Shown in pieces: positions 1 through 10,438 of a stretch of DNA of 64,000 nucleotides (the stretch's first letter is position 1; each line of letters begins with the position of its first letter). Where the stretch lies: NCBI GenBank assembly GCA_963777725.1, contig CAVZRR010000020.1, forward strand, positions 248,001 through 312,000. Direction: 5' to 3'. Below the pieces are notes generated by a model. The model had not been told where the DNA came from. It did no database searches and saw nothing but the letters and a program-made list of their open reading frames with translations. The position numbers and the translations under genes were made by a program. The DNA is from RPQJ01 sp963777725 (GTDB lineage: Bacteria > Pseudomonadota > Gammaproteobacteria > Steroidobacterales > Steroidobacteraceae).

Positions 1-684
1 GTCACCTACCTGTTCGATGGCGAGTTCATGCATCGCGACAGCCTGGGTTCGGCCCAGCTGATTCGTCCGGGCGACGTGAACTGGATGGTGGCCGGCCGCG
101 GTATCGCGCATTCGGAGCGCACGCCGCCGGAACTGCGCCGGGCACCGGCGGGCGCGCCGATCCACGGCATCCAGACCTGGATTGCGCTGCCGACGGCGCA
201 CGAGGAGACGGCGCCGTCGTTCAGCCATCACCCGGCTCGGGACCTGCCGGAAATCACGGGCGACGGCGCGCGCCTGCGCCTGATCGCGGGCGAGGCCTAC
301 GGTGCGCGCGCTCCCGCCGAGGTCTTTTCGCCGATGTTCTATCTCGAAGCCGTGCTCCAAGACGGCGCGACGGTCGAGTTGCCGGGCCATTACGAAGAAC
401 GCGCCGCGTACGTCGTCGAGGGCGGGATCGAGGTCGCTGGCGAGCACTACGCTGTCGGCCAGATGACGGTCTTCGCAGCCGCCGCGCCGGTCACGCTGCG
501 AGCGTCCGGGCCAGCGCGGCTCATGCTGCTCGGTGGCGCTCCGCTCGACGGGCCGCGGCAGATCTGGTGGAACTTCGTCTCGAGCAGCCGCGAACGGATC
601 GAGCGGGCGAAGCTCGACTGGCGCGAAGATCGCTTCGCGGCGGTCCCGGGCGACCCGGAGCGGATTCCGCTGCCGGAGACTTAA
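1..684 (+). CDS. Pirin family protein (5' end outside window)
   Basis: The frame is open from the first base, so the start lies upstream. The visible 227 residues carry pirin hallmarks: HRDSLG, then IRPGDVNWMVAGRGIAHSE with the metal-ligand His/Glu pair, and a second cupin half near the C-terminus (VELPGHYEERAAYVVEGG). Pirins are bicupin metalloproteins, some with quercetinase activity; cellular roles vary, so no substrate is assigned. It converges on the next gene with 6 bases between the stops. Confidence 0.9.
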   Translation, partial: VTYLFDGEFMHRDSLGSAQLIRPGDVNWMVAGRGIAHSERTPPELRRAPAGAPIHGIQTWIALPTAHEETAPSFSHHPARDLPEITGDGARLRLIAGEAYGARAPAEVFSPMFYLEAVLQDGATVELPGHYEERAAYVVEGGIEVAGEHYAVGQMTVFAAAAPVTLRASGPARLMLLGGAPLDGPRQIWWNFVSSSRERIERAKLDWREDRFAAVPGDPERIPLPET

Positions 685-690
685 CGACTG

Positions 691-1428
691 CTACTGCACC
701 GCGGCTGCGCAGCCGCGCAGACTCTGACCGCCGAACTCGACGACCATGCGGTGATCGAACTCCGCGCCGGACATGTCGTCGACACAAGCTTCGCGCGCGA
801 CGGTGACCTTGATTTCCTCGTTGCCGTGGCGCGCCGTGAAGACGGTCACGCCGCTCGGGTCCGCACCGGGCGTGCTGGCATCGCCGAACTCGTGGCGCTC
901 CTCGCCGAAGTTCGTAACGAACAACAGGCGCGTCGCCGGTCCGATCTCGACCATCCAGCCGGGTTCGTTGCCGGTGCCGCGATAGGCCACGCCGCGCACC
1001 CGCGCGTCGGCCAGCAACGACTTCGCGCGGACTTCGCGACAGTTCGCCGGTGGCGTGCCCTTGCGCTCGAAGGTCGCCTCGCTGCCCTTGGTCCAGAACG
1101 TGATCGTTTCGTCGGCATACTTTGCGCCCGACGCACTCACGACCAGCGGCAACTTGCGCTCACCCTCGTGCAAGGTGATCGTCACCGCATCCTCGCGAAA
1201 CAGGTTGCGAACGTTGAGCGTCAGGTCGCCGTCGCACTCCCAGACGTAAGCGTGCAGCACGCCTTCCGGTGGCGCATCGTCGGGGAGCACGGTCGGCGCG
1301 GGCTCGGTGGCCGGCGGCGGCGCGACCTCGGCCGTGGTCGGCGATTCGGCGGCTCTCTGGCACGCGGCGAGCGACAGCAGGGTGGTCAGCACCAGGGCCA
1401 GCGATCCGTGTCTGGGCTCAAACTGCAT
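691..1428 (-). CDS. Lipoprotein with MliC-type and COG3650-type domains
   Basis: 245 residues. I chose the ATG at 1428 because AAAGGA lies just upstream and a lipoprotein signal follows (LTTLLSLAAC), whereas the upstream extension has no signal. After a Pro/Ala-rich linker comes a segment resembling membrane-bound inhibitors of C-type lysozyme (YVWECDGDLTLNVR, SASGAKYADE, FWTKGSEATF). The second half (GTGNEPGWMVEI, LLFVTNFGEERHEF) resembles the COG3650 family. It probably sits in the outer membrane facing the periplasm and may protect peptidoglycan from lysozyme; the inhibitor role is inferred from family resemblance only. Confidence 0.8.
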   Translation of the reverse strand: MQFEPRHGSLALVLTTLLSLAACQRAAESPTTAEVAPPPATEPAPTVLPDDAPPEGVLHAYVWECDGDLTLNVRNLFREDAVTITLHEGERKLPLVVSASGAKYADETITFWTKGSEATFERKGTPPANCREVRAKSLLADARVRGVAYRGTGNEPGWMVEIGPATRLLFVTNFGEERHEFGDASTPGADPSGVTVFTARHGNEEIKVTVAREACVDDMSGAEFDHRMVVEFGGQSLRGCAAAVQ

Positions 1429-1520
1429 GATGGGTCCTTTGGGCGTCGGGATCGGGCGCAGTTTAGCGCAAGCAAGACGGAAGGCGTCCTCGGCAGGTTG
1501 GTGGCCGCGGGCGCGGGGAT

Positions 1521-2048
1521 TCAACAGCGCTGCGCGCGCAATCGTGCACGGGCGTCCCGCCATCTCTGCCAGAGACGCGCGGCTTCCCGCGCCGAGTATC
1601 CGCTGCGCATCTGGTCGTCGATGGCCGCGAGACGCTCACGCAGCGCCGTGCATTGCGCCTGTGCCGCTGTCACGGCGTCGGTCGCCGGCGCCGGCAGCAC
1701 GCGCGGTCGCGTGCTGGCCGCAGGCGGCTGCGGCGATAGCGACACCGCACCCCCGGAAACGGGCAGCGAAAACCGGATCTCGTGGAGCGATGAGGCGGGT
1801 CCGCAAGGACGGTCGGTGAACACGGGCGTGCCGGCATCCCGGCAGACGTAGACCTTGCGCTGCTGCCGTGGCGCGGCGGGCGGTGGTACTGGCTCGAGAA
1901 CGCCGCTGCCTCCGCCGCCCAGGGGTTGAGCAGGCGAGGCGGCCGCAGCGTCAGGGCCCGATTGCGCGCCGCTGGAAGAGCAGGGCAACAACAGGCACAC
2001 GGCCTGCAGCCAGGCAAAGTGCAAACGGAACTCGACGATGCTGCGCAT
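1521..2048 (-). CDS. Exported protein with a DUF4124-like motif
   Basis: 175 residues. A hydrophobic N-terminus (LQAVCLLLPCSSSG) suggests export, possibly as a lipoprotein. A Pro/Gly-rich linker precedes YVCRDAGTPVFTDRPCG, the short Cys-containing pattern typical of DUF4124 proteins, which are small periplasmic proteins of unknown function. The C-terminal third (TAAQAQCTALRERLAAIDDQMRSGY) is predicted to be helical and contains further cysteines. It lies upstream of the MliC-type lipoprotein on the same strand, 92 bases apart. Confidence 0.65.
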   Translation of the reverse strand: MRSIVEFRLHFAWLQAVCLLLPCSSSGAQSGPDAAAASPAQPLGGGGSGVLEPVPPPAAPRQQRKVYVCRDAGTPVFTDRPCGPASSLHEIRFSLPVSGGAVSLSPQPPAASTRPRVLPAPATDAVTAAQAQCTALRERLAAIDDQMRSGYSAREAARLWQRWRDARARLRAQRC

Positions 2049-2179
2049 GGCTCGGCCCTCCGTGGCGGATCGACTTGATCCTGCCCGCGGGGATGCGGTG
2101 TTGCGAACCGCAAATGCGTTGCGAATCGATCGAAATGTCGCACCGGAGCGCGCGACGACGGGCGCCGGCTTGCGACGCC

Positions 2180-2479
2180 TTACGCGCGGCCCGCGTTCGA
2201 ATCCGTCGGGGTGTGGAAGTACTGGCTCTCCTCGGAGAACTGCGCGACCAGCCGCTTCAATTCAGCAATGCGCGCTTGCGCCGTGCTGATCGGCAGGCAT
2301 TCCTCGCAGGCCGGATCGCCACAAGGCTGACGCGAGTAGAGCCAGTATTGAACGGCGCCGGCCAGCAACCCGTCGGCGATGTCCCAGAGGTCGGCCTTGT
2401 CGTCGTCGTCCGCGATCTGGTTGCCGAGGTCGACGGCCTTGCTGAAAGCTTCGTCGAACGGGTGTCCTTCTTCCTGCAT
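2180..2479 (-). CDS. Small hypothetical protein with a Cys cluster
   Basis: 99 residues, not recognised. It has an acidic stretch (QIADDDDKADLWDIADG) and a clustered cysteine motif (CGDPACEECLP) that could bind a metal, followed by a helical C-terminus. No signal peptide or membrane segment is visible. The next gene on this strand (DUF4404) lies 47 bases upstream of its start, so the two could be cotranscribed. Confidence 0.6.
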   Translation of the reverse strand: MQEEGHPFDEAFSKAVDLGNQIADDDDKADLWDIADGLLAGAVQYWLYSRQPCGDPACEECLPISTAQARIAELKRLVAQFSEESQYFHTPTDSNAGRA

Positions 2480-2526
2480 TTCTGTCGGCTCAGTTATCTA
2501 TTTAATTCAACGAGTTGTAGCGTCTT

Positions 2527-2790
2527 TCAAATGCCGGCCTTACCGATCGCGTCCAGTACCGAACGAATCGCGCTGGCCAGTCCGGGGTGGCCGGCCTCGA
2601 GCCGGACGGCCGCACCCTCGAGCGCATCGCCGTGCTCCACGCCGGATTCGGCGGCAGCGGCCTGGCTGTCGAGCAGGCGCTGGATGTCGCCGAGCACGGT
2701 CTCGAGCATCGCGCGGTCGTCGGGACCGAGCCGCTGGGCCTGCTGGAGTTCCTCGTGAAGGTTGCGCAAGGTCTGTGACAAGTCGGTCAT
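2527..2790 (-). CDS. DUF4404 family protein
   Basis: 87 residues starting MTDLSQTLRNLHEELQQAQ, the pattern of the small DUF4404 family of proteobacteria. Helical throughout, with LGDIQRLLDSQ in the middle. The ATG at 2790 gives the family's usual length; an upstream in-frame ATG would add 25 residues unlike the family. Function is unknown. It is transcribed away from the outer membrane barrel gene at 2935. Confidence 0.75.
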   Translation of the reverse strand: MTDLSQTLRNLHEELQQAQRLGPDDRAMLETVLGDIQRLLDSQAAAAESGVEHGDALEGAAVRLEAGHPGLASAIRSVLDAIGKAGI

Positions 2791-2934
2791 GAGTTCCCCA
2801 AGAAGCTTTGCCGGACGGTTCACAGTGTAGCAGCGGCACGCCTGACCGACCGCACCGAGCGGCACGTGTTCGCATAGAATGGCGCGCCTTTCCCGCTGGG
2901 CGACCCGCCCGGGAAATCATCCGGAGAGTGTTTC

Positions 2935-3579
2935 ATGCGTCGCTGCCTTCGCTCGATCCTGCCCGTCGTCGCGCTTGCGCTCACCTCTGCGGCGACGGTG
3001 GTACAGGCTGATACGCCACGGTTCGAGATCACGCCGTTCGCCGGTTACCGGACCGGTGGCGAGTTCGAGGCCCGCGTCGAGGAAACCGGCGAGCGTCGCA
3101 ACGTGGACATCGAGGACGGCAGCAGTTGGGGCATCGACCTCGGCCTGTACCGTGATCCCAACGGCATCTACGAGCTGCTCTATTCGAAGCAGAGCACGGG
3201 CATCGACAGTTCCGACCCTGCGCTCGGCAACATCGACGTCGACACCGAGTACTACCAGTTCGGCGGCACGCTGTTCTTCCCCGACGAGCACTGGTACATC
3301 CCGTACCTGTCGCTGACGATCGGCGCCACGCGATTCAGCGCGGACGGCGGCTACGACTCGAAGACGCGCTTCTCGGGCAGCCTCGGCGGCGGCTTCCGGA
3401 TGCCGTTCAACGACAACGTCGCGGCAACGCTCGGCGTGCGCGGCTACCTGACGTTCGTCGATTCCGACACCGACATCCTGTGCATCAGCGACGCGGAGGG
3501 CGCCGATTGCCTGCTGCGCTCGTCCGGCAGCACGTATTTCCAGGCCGAGGCGCAGCTCGGGGTAACCGTCGCCTTCTGA
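2935..3579 (+). CDS. Outer membrane beta-barrel protein
   Basis: 214 residues: signal peptide (MRRCLRSILPVVALALTSAA, cleavage near VQA-DT), then alternating-hydrophobicity strands (FEITPFAGYRTGGEFE, YYQFGGTLFF, YLSLTIGATRF, GSLGGGFRMPF) and a terminal Phe (LGVTVAF), the usual BAM recognition signature. The length fits an eight-stranded barrel. No substrate can be inferred. One disulfide is possible within an exposed loop (CISDAEGADC). It ends 3 bases from the stop of the convergent oxidoreductase gene. Confidence 0.8.
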   Translation: MRRCLRSILPVVALALTSAATVVQADTPRFEITPFAGYRTGGEFEARVEETGERRNVDIEDGSSWGIDLGLYRDPNGIYELLYSKQSTGIDSSDPALGNIDVDTEYYQFGGTLFFPDEHWYIPYLSLTIGATRFSADGGYDSKTRFSGSLGGGFRMPFNDNVAATLGVRGYLTFVDSDTDILCISDAEGADCLLRSSGSTYFQAEAQLGVTVAF

Positions 3580-3582
3580 GCG

Positions 3583-6500
3583 TCAGACGAGCACGCGCTC
3601 GATGCCGCCGGTATTGGCACGCCGCACGTAGTCGGCCAGCCAGTCCGGCCCGAGCAGGTGCCGCGCCATCTCGATGACGACGTAGTCGGCATCGGTGTCG
3701 GCGTCGTCGTCGTAACGCTTGAGTCCCTGCAGGCACGACGGGCACGAGGTCAGGATCTTGACCTCGCCCTCGAAGCCGTCCTCGCGCAGCCGCGCGGCGC
3801 CGCGCTCCATTTCCTGCTGCTTGCGGAAGCGCACCTGCGTCGCAATGTCCGGCCGCGACACGGCGAACGTGCCGGACTCGCCGCAGCAACGGTCGTTCTT
3901 CGCGATGCGGCCATTGGCTTCGGCGTTCATCAGTGCGTTGACGACCATGAGCGGGTCGTGCGCCTTGATCGGCGAGTGGCACGGGTCGTGGTACATGTAG
4001 CGTGTGCCGGTCACGCCCTCGAGCCGCAGCCCTTTCTCGAGCAGGAACTCGTGGATGTCGACGATCCGGCTGCCGGGAAAGATCTCGTCGAAGCGGTAGT
4101 GCTGCAGCTGGTCGAAGCAGGTGCCGCAGCTGACGACGACGGTGCGGATGTCGAGGTAGTTGAGCGTGTTCGCGACGCGGTGGAACAGCACACGGTTGTC
4201 CGTGATGATCTTCTCGGCCTGGTCGAACTGGCCCGAGCCGCGCTGGGGATAGCCGCAGCAGACGTACCCCGGCGGCAGCACCGTCTGCACGCCCGCGTGC
4301 CAGAGCATCGCCTGGGTCGCGAGACCCACCTGTGAGAACAGCCGCTCGGAGCCGCAGCCCGGAAAGTAGAACACGGCCTCCGACTCGCTCGTGGTGGCCA
4401 GCGGGTCGCGGATCACCGGGACGTAGTTGCGGTCCTCGATGTCGAGCAGCGCGCGGGCGGTGCGCTTCGGCAGGTTCCCCGGCATTTTCTTGTTGACGAA
4501 GTGGATCACCTGTTCGCGCAACGGTGGCCGGCCACCGGTCGTCGCGGGCGGGCGCTTCGTCTGTGCCTTGCCGAGCACGCCGAGCGTCCGGTGGCCGAGC
4601 CGCTGGGCCTTGTAACCCCATTCGATCATCAGCTTGCGCGTCGCCTTGATCGTGTCGGGGCTGGTCGTGTTCAGGAACAGCATCGAGGCAGCCTTGCCCG
4701 GATTGAAGCGCTGCTTGCCCATCCGCCGCAGCAGGTCGCGCATCGCCATCGACACGTCGCCGAAGTCGATGTCGACGGGGCAGGGCGTTTCGCACTTATG
4801 GCAGACCGTGCAGTGATCGGCCACGTCGGAGAACGCGTCCCAGTGCTGGATCGAGACGCCGCGCCGCGTCTGCTCCTCGTACAGGAACGCCTCGATCAGC
4901 AGCGAGGTCGCGAGGATCTTGTTGCGCGGCGAGTAAAGCAGGTTCGCGCGCGGCACGTGGGTCGAGCACACGGGCTTGCACTTGCCGCAGCGCAGGCAGT
5001 CCTTGATTGCGTCCGAGATCGACGTGATGTCGGACTGCTGCATGATCAGCGACTCGTGGCCGAGCAGGTTGAAGCTCGGCGTGTAGGCCGAGCGGAGGTC
5101 GGCGCCGGGCAGCAGCTTGCCCTTGTTGAAGCGGCCCTCCGGGTCGATGCGTGCCTTGTAGGCGCGGAACTCGGCCGTTTCGGCCTCGGTGAGGAACTCG
5201 AGCTTGGTGAGGCCGATGCCGTGCTCGCCGGAGATCACGCCGTCGAGCTCGCGCGCCACGCGCATGATGCGCGCCACCGCGCGGTTCGCCTCCTGCAGCA
5301 TCTCGTAGTCGTCGGAGTTGACCGGGATGTTGGTGTGCACGTTGCCGTCGCCGGCGTGCATGTGCAGCGCGACGAACACGCGGCTGCGCAGCACCTTCTG
5401 CTGGATGGCGCCGAGGTCGTCGAGCAGCGGTCCGAACGGGCCGCCCGCGAACAGGCGCCGCAGCTCGCTGCGCACCTCGACCTTCCACGACACGCGGATC
5501 GTGCGGTCCTGCAGCAGGTCGAAGACCCGCAGCGCCGGGTCGGCTGCGATGCGCCGCTGCGAACTCCGCGGCGAGTGCGTCCAGGCCCAGCGCCTCGAGT
5601 TCGGACGTCGCCTGTGCCAGCGGGCGGTCCATGTTGGCCAGCAGCCAGGACCAGCGTCGCCGGGCAGCGTCGATGACCGCGATCGCGAGGCGCGGACGGT
5701 CGCCGAGCACCTCCTCGGCCGGCAGTCGGTCGGTGTCCGCGTCGCCGGTCTTGCCGATGCGCGGCGCGCCCGCGAGGTAGGCCTCGAGCGCGTCGAGCAG
5801 CGCCAGCTTGTTCTTCAGCGAGAACTCGATGTTGATGCGCTCGATCGCGTCCGTGTACTCGCCGAGCCGCTCGAGCGGGATGACGACGTCCTCGTTGACC
5901 TTGAACGCGTTCGTGTGGCGCGCGATCGCGGCGGTGCGGCTGCGGTCGCGCCAGAATGCCTTGCGGGCCTCGGCGCTGGCCGCGATGAAGCCTTCGCCGG
6001 CGCGGGCGTTGGCGATCCGCACCGTGTCCGAAGCGAACTGCGCGACCGCGGCCTCGTCGTCGCCGACGATGTCGCCGAGCAACACCATCTTCGGCAGCGC
6101 GCCGCGCTTCGAGCGAGTCGCGTAGCCGACGGCGCGCAGGTATCGCTCGTCGAGGTGCTCCAGGCCGGCAAGACGCACGCCGCGCGCCGCCCCGGCGCCG
6201 GCAAGGTAGTCGCGGATCTCGACGATCGCGGGAATCGCGGCGCGAGCCTGGCCGAAAAACTCCAGGCAGACCGTGCGAATGTGCGCAGGCATCCGGTGCA
6301 CGATCCAGCGCGCCGACGTGATGATGCCGTCGCAGCCTTCCTTCTGCACGCCGGGCAGGCCGCCGAGGAACTTGTCGGTGACGTCCTTGCCAAGGCCGCT
6401 CTTGCGGAACCGGTGTCCCGCAATCTCGAGCCGCTCGCGGCGCAGCTCGCGGGCCTGGTCGGGCGGGCTGCGTCCGTCCTTCCAGACCAGGTCGAAGACG

Positions 6501-7576
6501 GCCGTCGCCGCATCGTGGATCTTGCCGAGGTTGTGCGCGACTCGAGTCACCTCGAGCCAGTCGCCCTGCGGGTCGACCATGCGCCAGCCGGCCAGGTTGT
6601 CGAGCGCGGTGCCCCACAGCACGGCTTTCTTGCCGCCGGCATTCATTGCGATGTTGCCGCCGACGCAGGACGCGTCGGCCGAGGTCGGGTCCACGGCGAA
6701 CACGAAGCCGGCGGTCGAGGCCGCTTCCTCGACGCGGCGCGTGACCGCACCTGCTGCCGTGAACAACGTCGGCACCAGGCCCTCGACGCCCTCGAGTGTC
6801 GTCGGCGTCACGGCATCGACACGGTCGAGCTTCTCCGTGTTGATCACCGCCGCGGTTGGCGTCAGCGGCACGGCGCTGCCGGTGTAACCGGTGCCGCCGC
6901 CGCGCGGAATGATCGTGAGGCCCAGCGAGATGCAGGCACGCACCAGCCCGGGGATCTCGTCCTCCGTGTCGGGCGTCAGAACGACGAACGGGATTTCGAC
7001 GCGCCAGTCGGTGGCATCGGTCGCGTGCGCGACGCGCGCATAGGCGTCGAAGCAGACATTGTCCGCTCGCGTGTGACGGCCCAGCTCGCGACGGGCCCGG
7101 CGGCGCAGCGCATCGATGGTCGCGAACGACTGCTCGAAGTCCGTGACCGCGAGCCGCGCGGCGTCGAGCAGCCGGGCCACCTTGGCGTCACGGTCCGCGT
7201 CCTCGGCATCACGGCGCCGATCGACTTCGCCGAGTCGGTGGTGCAGCGCGTCGATCAGCAACTGCCGCCGGCCCGGATTGTCGAGCAGGTCCTGCTCGAG
7301 ATACGGGTTGCGGTGCACCACCCAGATGTCGCCCAGCACTTCGTAGAGCATGCGCGCCGAACGACCGGTGCGGCGCTCGGTGCGCAGGTCGGCAAGCAGC
7401 TGCCAACCCTCGTCGCCGAGCAACCGGATGACGATTTCGCGGTCGGAGAACGACGTGTAGTTGTAGGGGATCTCGCGCAGCCGGACAGGCGGATCGAGCG
7501 CAACGGCATCGTCCCCGATCGACGGCTTGGGCTCGGCATTCACGATTGGTGACGGTCCATGGGCAGGCCACTGCAT
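3583..7576 (-). CDS. DUF3683/FAD/Fe-S oxidoreductase, about 1,330 aa (frameshifted)
   Basis: One gene split by a frame break. The 5' part (7576 to about 5552) has a DUF3683-type N-terminus (IPYNYTSFSDREIVIRLLGD) and an FAD-linked oxidase domain (IPRGGGTGYTGSAVPL, VGGNIAMNAGGKKA). The 3' part (to 3583) continues the oxidase C-terminal domain (ALHMHAGDGNVHTNIPV), then two 4Fe-4S motifs (CLRCGKCKPVC, CTVCHKCETPC) and two cysteine-rich CCG-type domains (VLPPGYVCCGYP, NDRCCGESGTF). This order is that of large D-2-hydroxyacid dehydrogenase-like enzymes that pass electrons to the respiratory chain; the substrate is unknown. In the 5' frame, out-of-frame reading continues open to 4796. One surplus base near 5550-5557 would restore the protein. 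Confidence 0.85.
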
Positions 7577-7659
7577 TGTGGCGAGCCCCGCCGGAGACGG
7601 CTATTGCGAGAAGCCACGGGAACCTGCGCCAGGCTTTGCGCAGGCTCCCCGGCGCGGGC

Positions 7660-10339
7660 TCACCCGCGCTCGCGACCCATGCGCAGGAACCGCCGCAGCG
7701 GCGTCGACCAGGTCCGGGTCGGCACGCTTGCCGGCTCCGCGCGGCATTCGCCGATCCAGTGGCCGGGCAGGGCGAATGCGTTGATGATCGAGACGATCAC
7801 CGCGGCCGCGTAGGGCACGGACTGGATCAGCAGCACGGCCACCCAGACGCTCAGGTCCGGGCTGCCAAGCAGGCCCGGCAGGTCGCCGTCGAGGTTCGGG
7901 ATCTGGCTCACGCCGAACGCCGCGATCCACATCCCGATCATCAGGAAGGCCTCCTCGCGTGCCGAGGCGAGCGCCTGGCCGAGCGCGTGGCGTTGCGCCT
8001 GCTTCGGCGTGCGGAAGAACGGCCGGTCGGACTTCAGCAGCCCGCTCAACATGGCCGCACCGATGGTGTGGGCGAGACCGAGCCCTGCCAGCGCGGCGGC
8101 GATCGTCTGCCGGAGGTTCGCACCGACCCGGGTCCGGTACAGGTGCAGCAGCTTCACGAGCTTGAAGACGAACAGCGACAGCGGCAGCACTGCGAAGATC
8201 ACCAGCGGCGGCTGGATGTGGCGCGGGAACGCCACCATCGCCAGTGACCAGGCCAGCGCAGCGGCATTGAACAGCAGGTTGAAGCCGTCGGCCATCCACG
8301 GCAGCCAACCGGCGAGGAAGTGATAGCGCTGGCCCAGCGTGAGCCGGGTGTCCCGGCCCCGCACCAGGGCGCCGAAGTGCCGGCGCATGATCTGCATCGC
8401 GCCGAACGCCCACCGCGAGCGCTGCTTCTTGAAGTCGAGGAACGTGTCGGGCATCACGCCACGGCCGTAACTGACCGGGATGTACGTGGCATCGTAGCCT
8501 TCGTCGAAGATGCGCAGGCCGAGTTCGGCATCCTCGGTGATGCACCACTCCGCCCAGCCGATGCGCTCGAGCAGCGTGCGCCGCACCAGCGTCATCGTGC
8601 CGTGCTGGATGATCGCGTTGCGCTCGTTGCGCGTGACCATGCCGATGTGGAAGAAGCCGCGGTACTCGGCGTGGCACATCGACTTGAAGGCCGACTCGCC
8701 TGCGTCGCGGTAGTCCTGCGGTGCCTGCACGACGCCGGTCTGCGGGCTCTCGAACGCGGGCACCAGGTCGCGCAGCCACTCGGGACGCACGATGTAATCG
8801 GCGTCGATCACGCCGATGACCTCGGCGTCGGCGGCCGTCTGCTCGAGTGCGAAGTTGAGCGCGCCCGCCTTGTAGCCCGCGAGCGGATCGACGTGGAAAA
8901 ACCGGAAGCGCGGCCCGAGGGTCCGGCAATGCGCCTCGACCGGACGCCACAGCGACTCGTCCTTCGTGTTGTTGTCGATCACCAGGACCTCGAAGTCCGG
9001 GTAGTCGAGCCGGGCGAGCGCGTCCAGCGTCTGGATCAGCATGTCCGGCGGCTCGGCGTAGGCCGGCACGTGCACCGAGACCTTCGGCAGCCGCGAATCG
9101 GGCACGCGGGTCGGCTGGAAGATCCGGCCGTGACTGGTGACCCAGTGCGCCTCCGCCCACTCGTGCGCTTCGGCGAGCAGCACCGCGATGACGCCCGTCA
9201 TGCCGACGAGCATCACGGCACCGACGAGCACGCTGCTCACGGTCAGGTACTGCTGCGAGAAATCGTAGAGGATCCAGGTGACCAGCGTCGCGGTCGCATA
9301 GACGACGATCGCGAGGAAGCTGCGGCCGCGATTGCGCAGCGTGCGGCTGTGGAAATAGAAGAGCCACAGCAGGATCGCCGCCGTGATCACCGACGATGCC
9401 GCGAGCACCTGCCAGTTCGGCACGCGCACGATCGGCGCGCTGAACTCGAACTTCTGCTGGCGATCGGCGTCGTAGACGCCCCAGTACGCGCCGACCTGGC
9501 CCTCGGAACGCTCCTTCCAGGGCTGGTCGAAGGCTTCCATCACGTAATAGACGTAGCCCTGCTCGCGAGCGTGATTGAGGAATCGCCGCAGGAACAGCGC
9601 CTGGTTCGAGGTCGACGCGACCGCCGAATCCCGGGTGCGTCCGTCGCTCGGCCAGCCCACTTCGCCGATCACGATCGGCTTGCCGGGAAAGGCTTCCTCG
9701 AGGCGCCGCATCTTGTCGGTGACGTAACCGACGGCCGACTCGACCTCGACACCCTCCCAGTAGGGCAGCATGTGCACGGCGATGAAGTCGACGTGCTCGG
9801 CGAGTTCCGGATGCTCGATCCAGACGTGCCACGGTTCTGCGGTGCTCACCGGTTGCCGGGTGACGGCGCGCACCCGGTCGAGGTGCGCAGCGATCTCGTC
9901 CATCGGCAGATCGCCGCGGAGCACGACTTCGTTGCCGATGATCACGCGGACGACGTTGTCGTGCTCTTTGCGCGAGCTCGATCGCATTCTCGACCTCGAG
10001 CGCATTGCGCTCGCGGTCGGTGTCGAGCCAGGCTCCGACGGCGACCTTGATGTCGTGGCGCGCGGCGAGGCGAGGGACCTCGCCCAAAGTGCCGAGCGTG
10101 CTGTAGGTGCGGACCGAGTTGGTCTTGCCGGCGAGCAGCTTGAGATCGGAGTCGACCTGCTCCGTGGTCGGCTCATCCCGCGCGATCGCGTCCTGGTCCT
10201 TCTGGTAGGGCTGGAACGAGAAGCCCTGGATCCGCGACGGCCAGGGCGGTTCGGGCGTCGGCTGGTTCGCGAACGCCCACGCCGCCACGGTCAGCGCTGC
10301 AAACGCCGCAAGGATCAGCAGGCTCGACCAGTGCTTCAT
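7660..10339 (-). CDS. GH17-GT2 beta-1,3-glucan synthase, NdvB-like (frameshifted)
   Basis: About 893 residues once a frame break near 9975 is bridged (AIELA joined to KEHDNVV). An N-terminal membrane segment is followed by a GH17 domain with acid/base Glu (IIGNEVVLRGD) and nucleophile Glu (VIGEVGWPSDG). Two or more membrane helices then lead to a family 2 glycosyltransferase with VIDADYIV, TEDAELGLR and QRSRW motifs and four or more C-terminal helices. This domain order is that of NdvB proteins, which make and remodel (often cyclic) beta-1,3-glucans exported to the periplasm. The assignment is by architecture; polymer linkage and cyclisation are inferred. Confidence 0.82.
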
Positions 10340-10438
10340 GGATTACGCCCAGGACCCGAGAGCCGGGTTTGTACGTAATTCTAGGTGCCACGCAGCACGC
10401 GCCGAGCCCCGTGACTGTCGGCGTTTGGCGACAGCGGG

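Noticed and set aside
7618..7649. 12 bp hairpin between the glucan synthase and the oxidoreductase as a terminator
   Set aside because: One mismatch and no T-tract on the transcribed strand; it may be a stem but not a convincing terminator.
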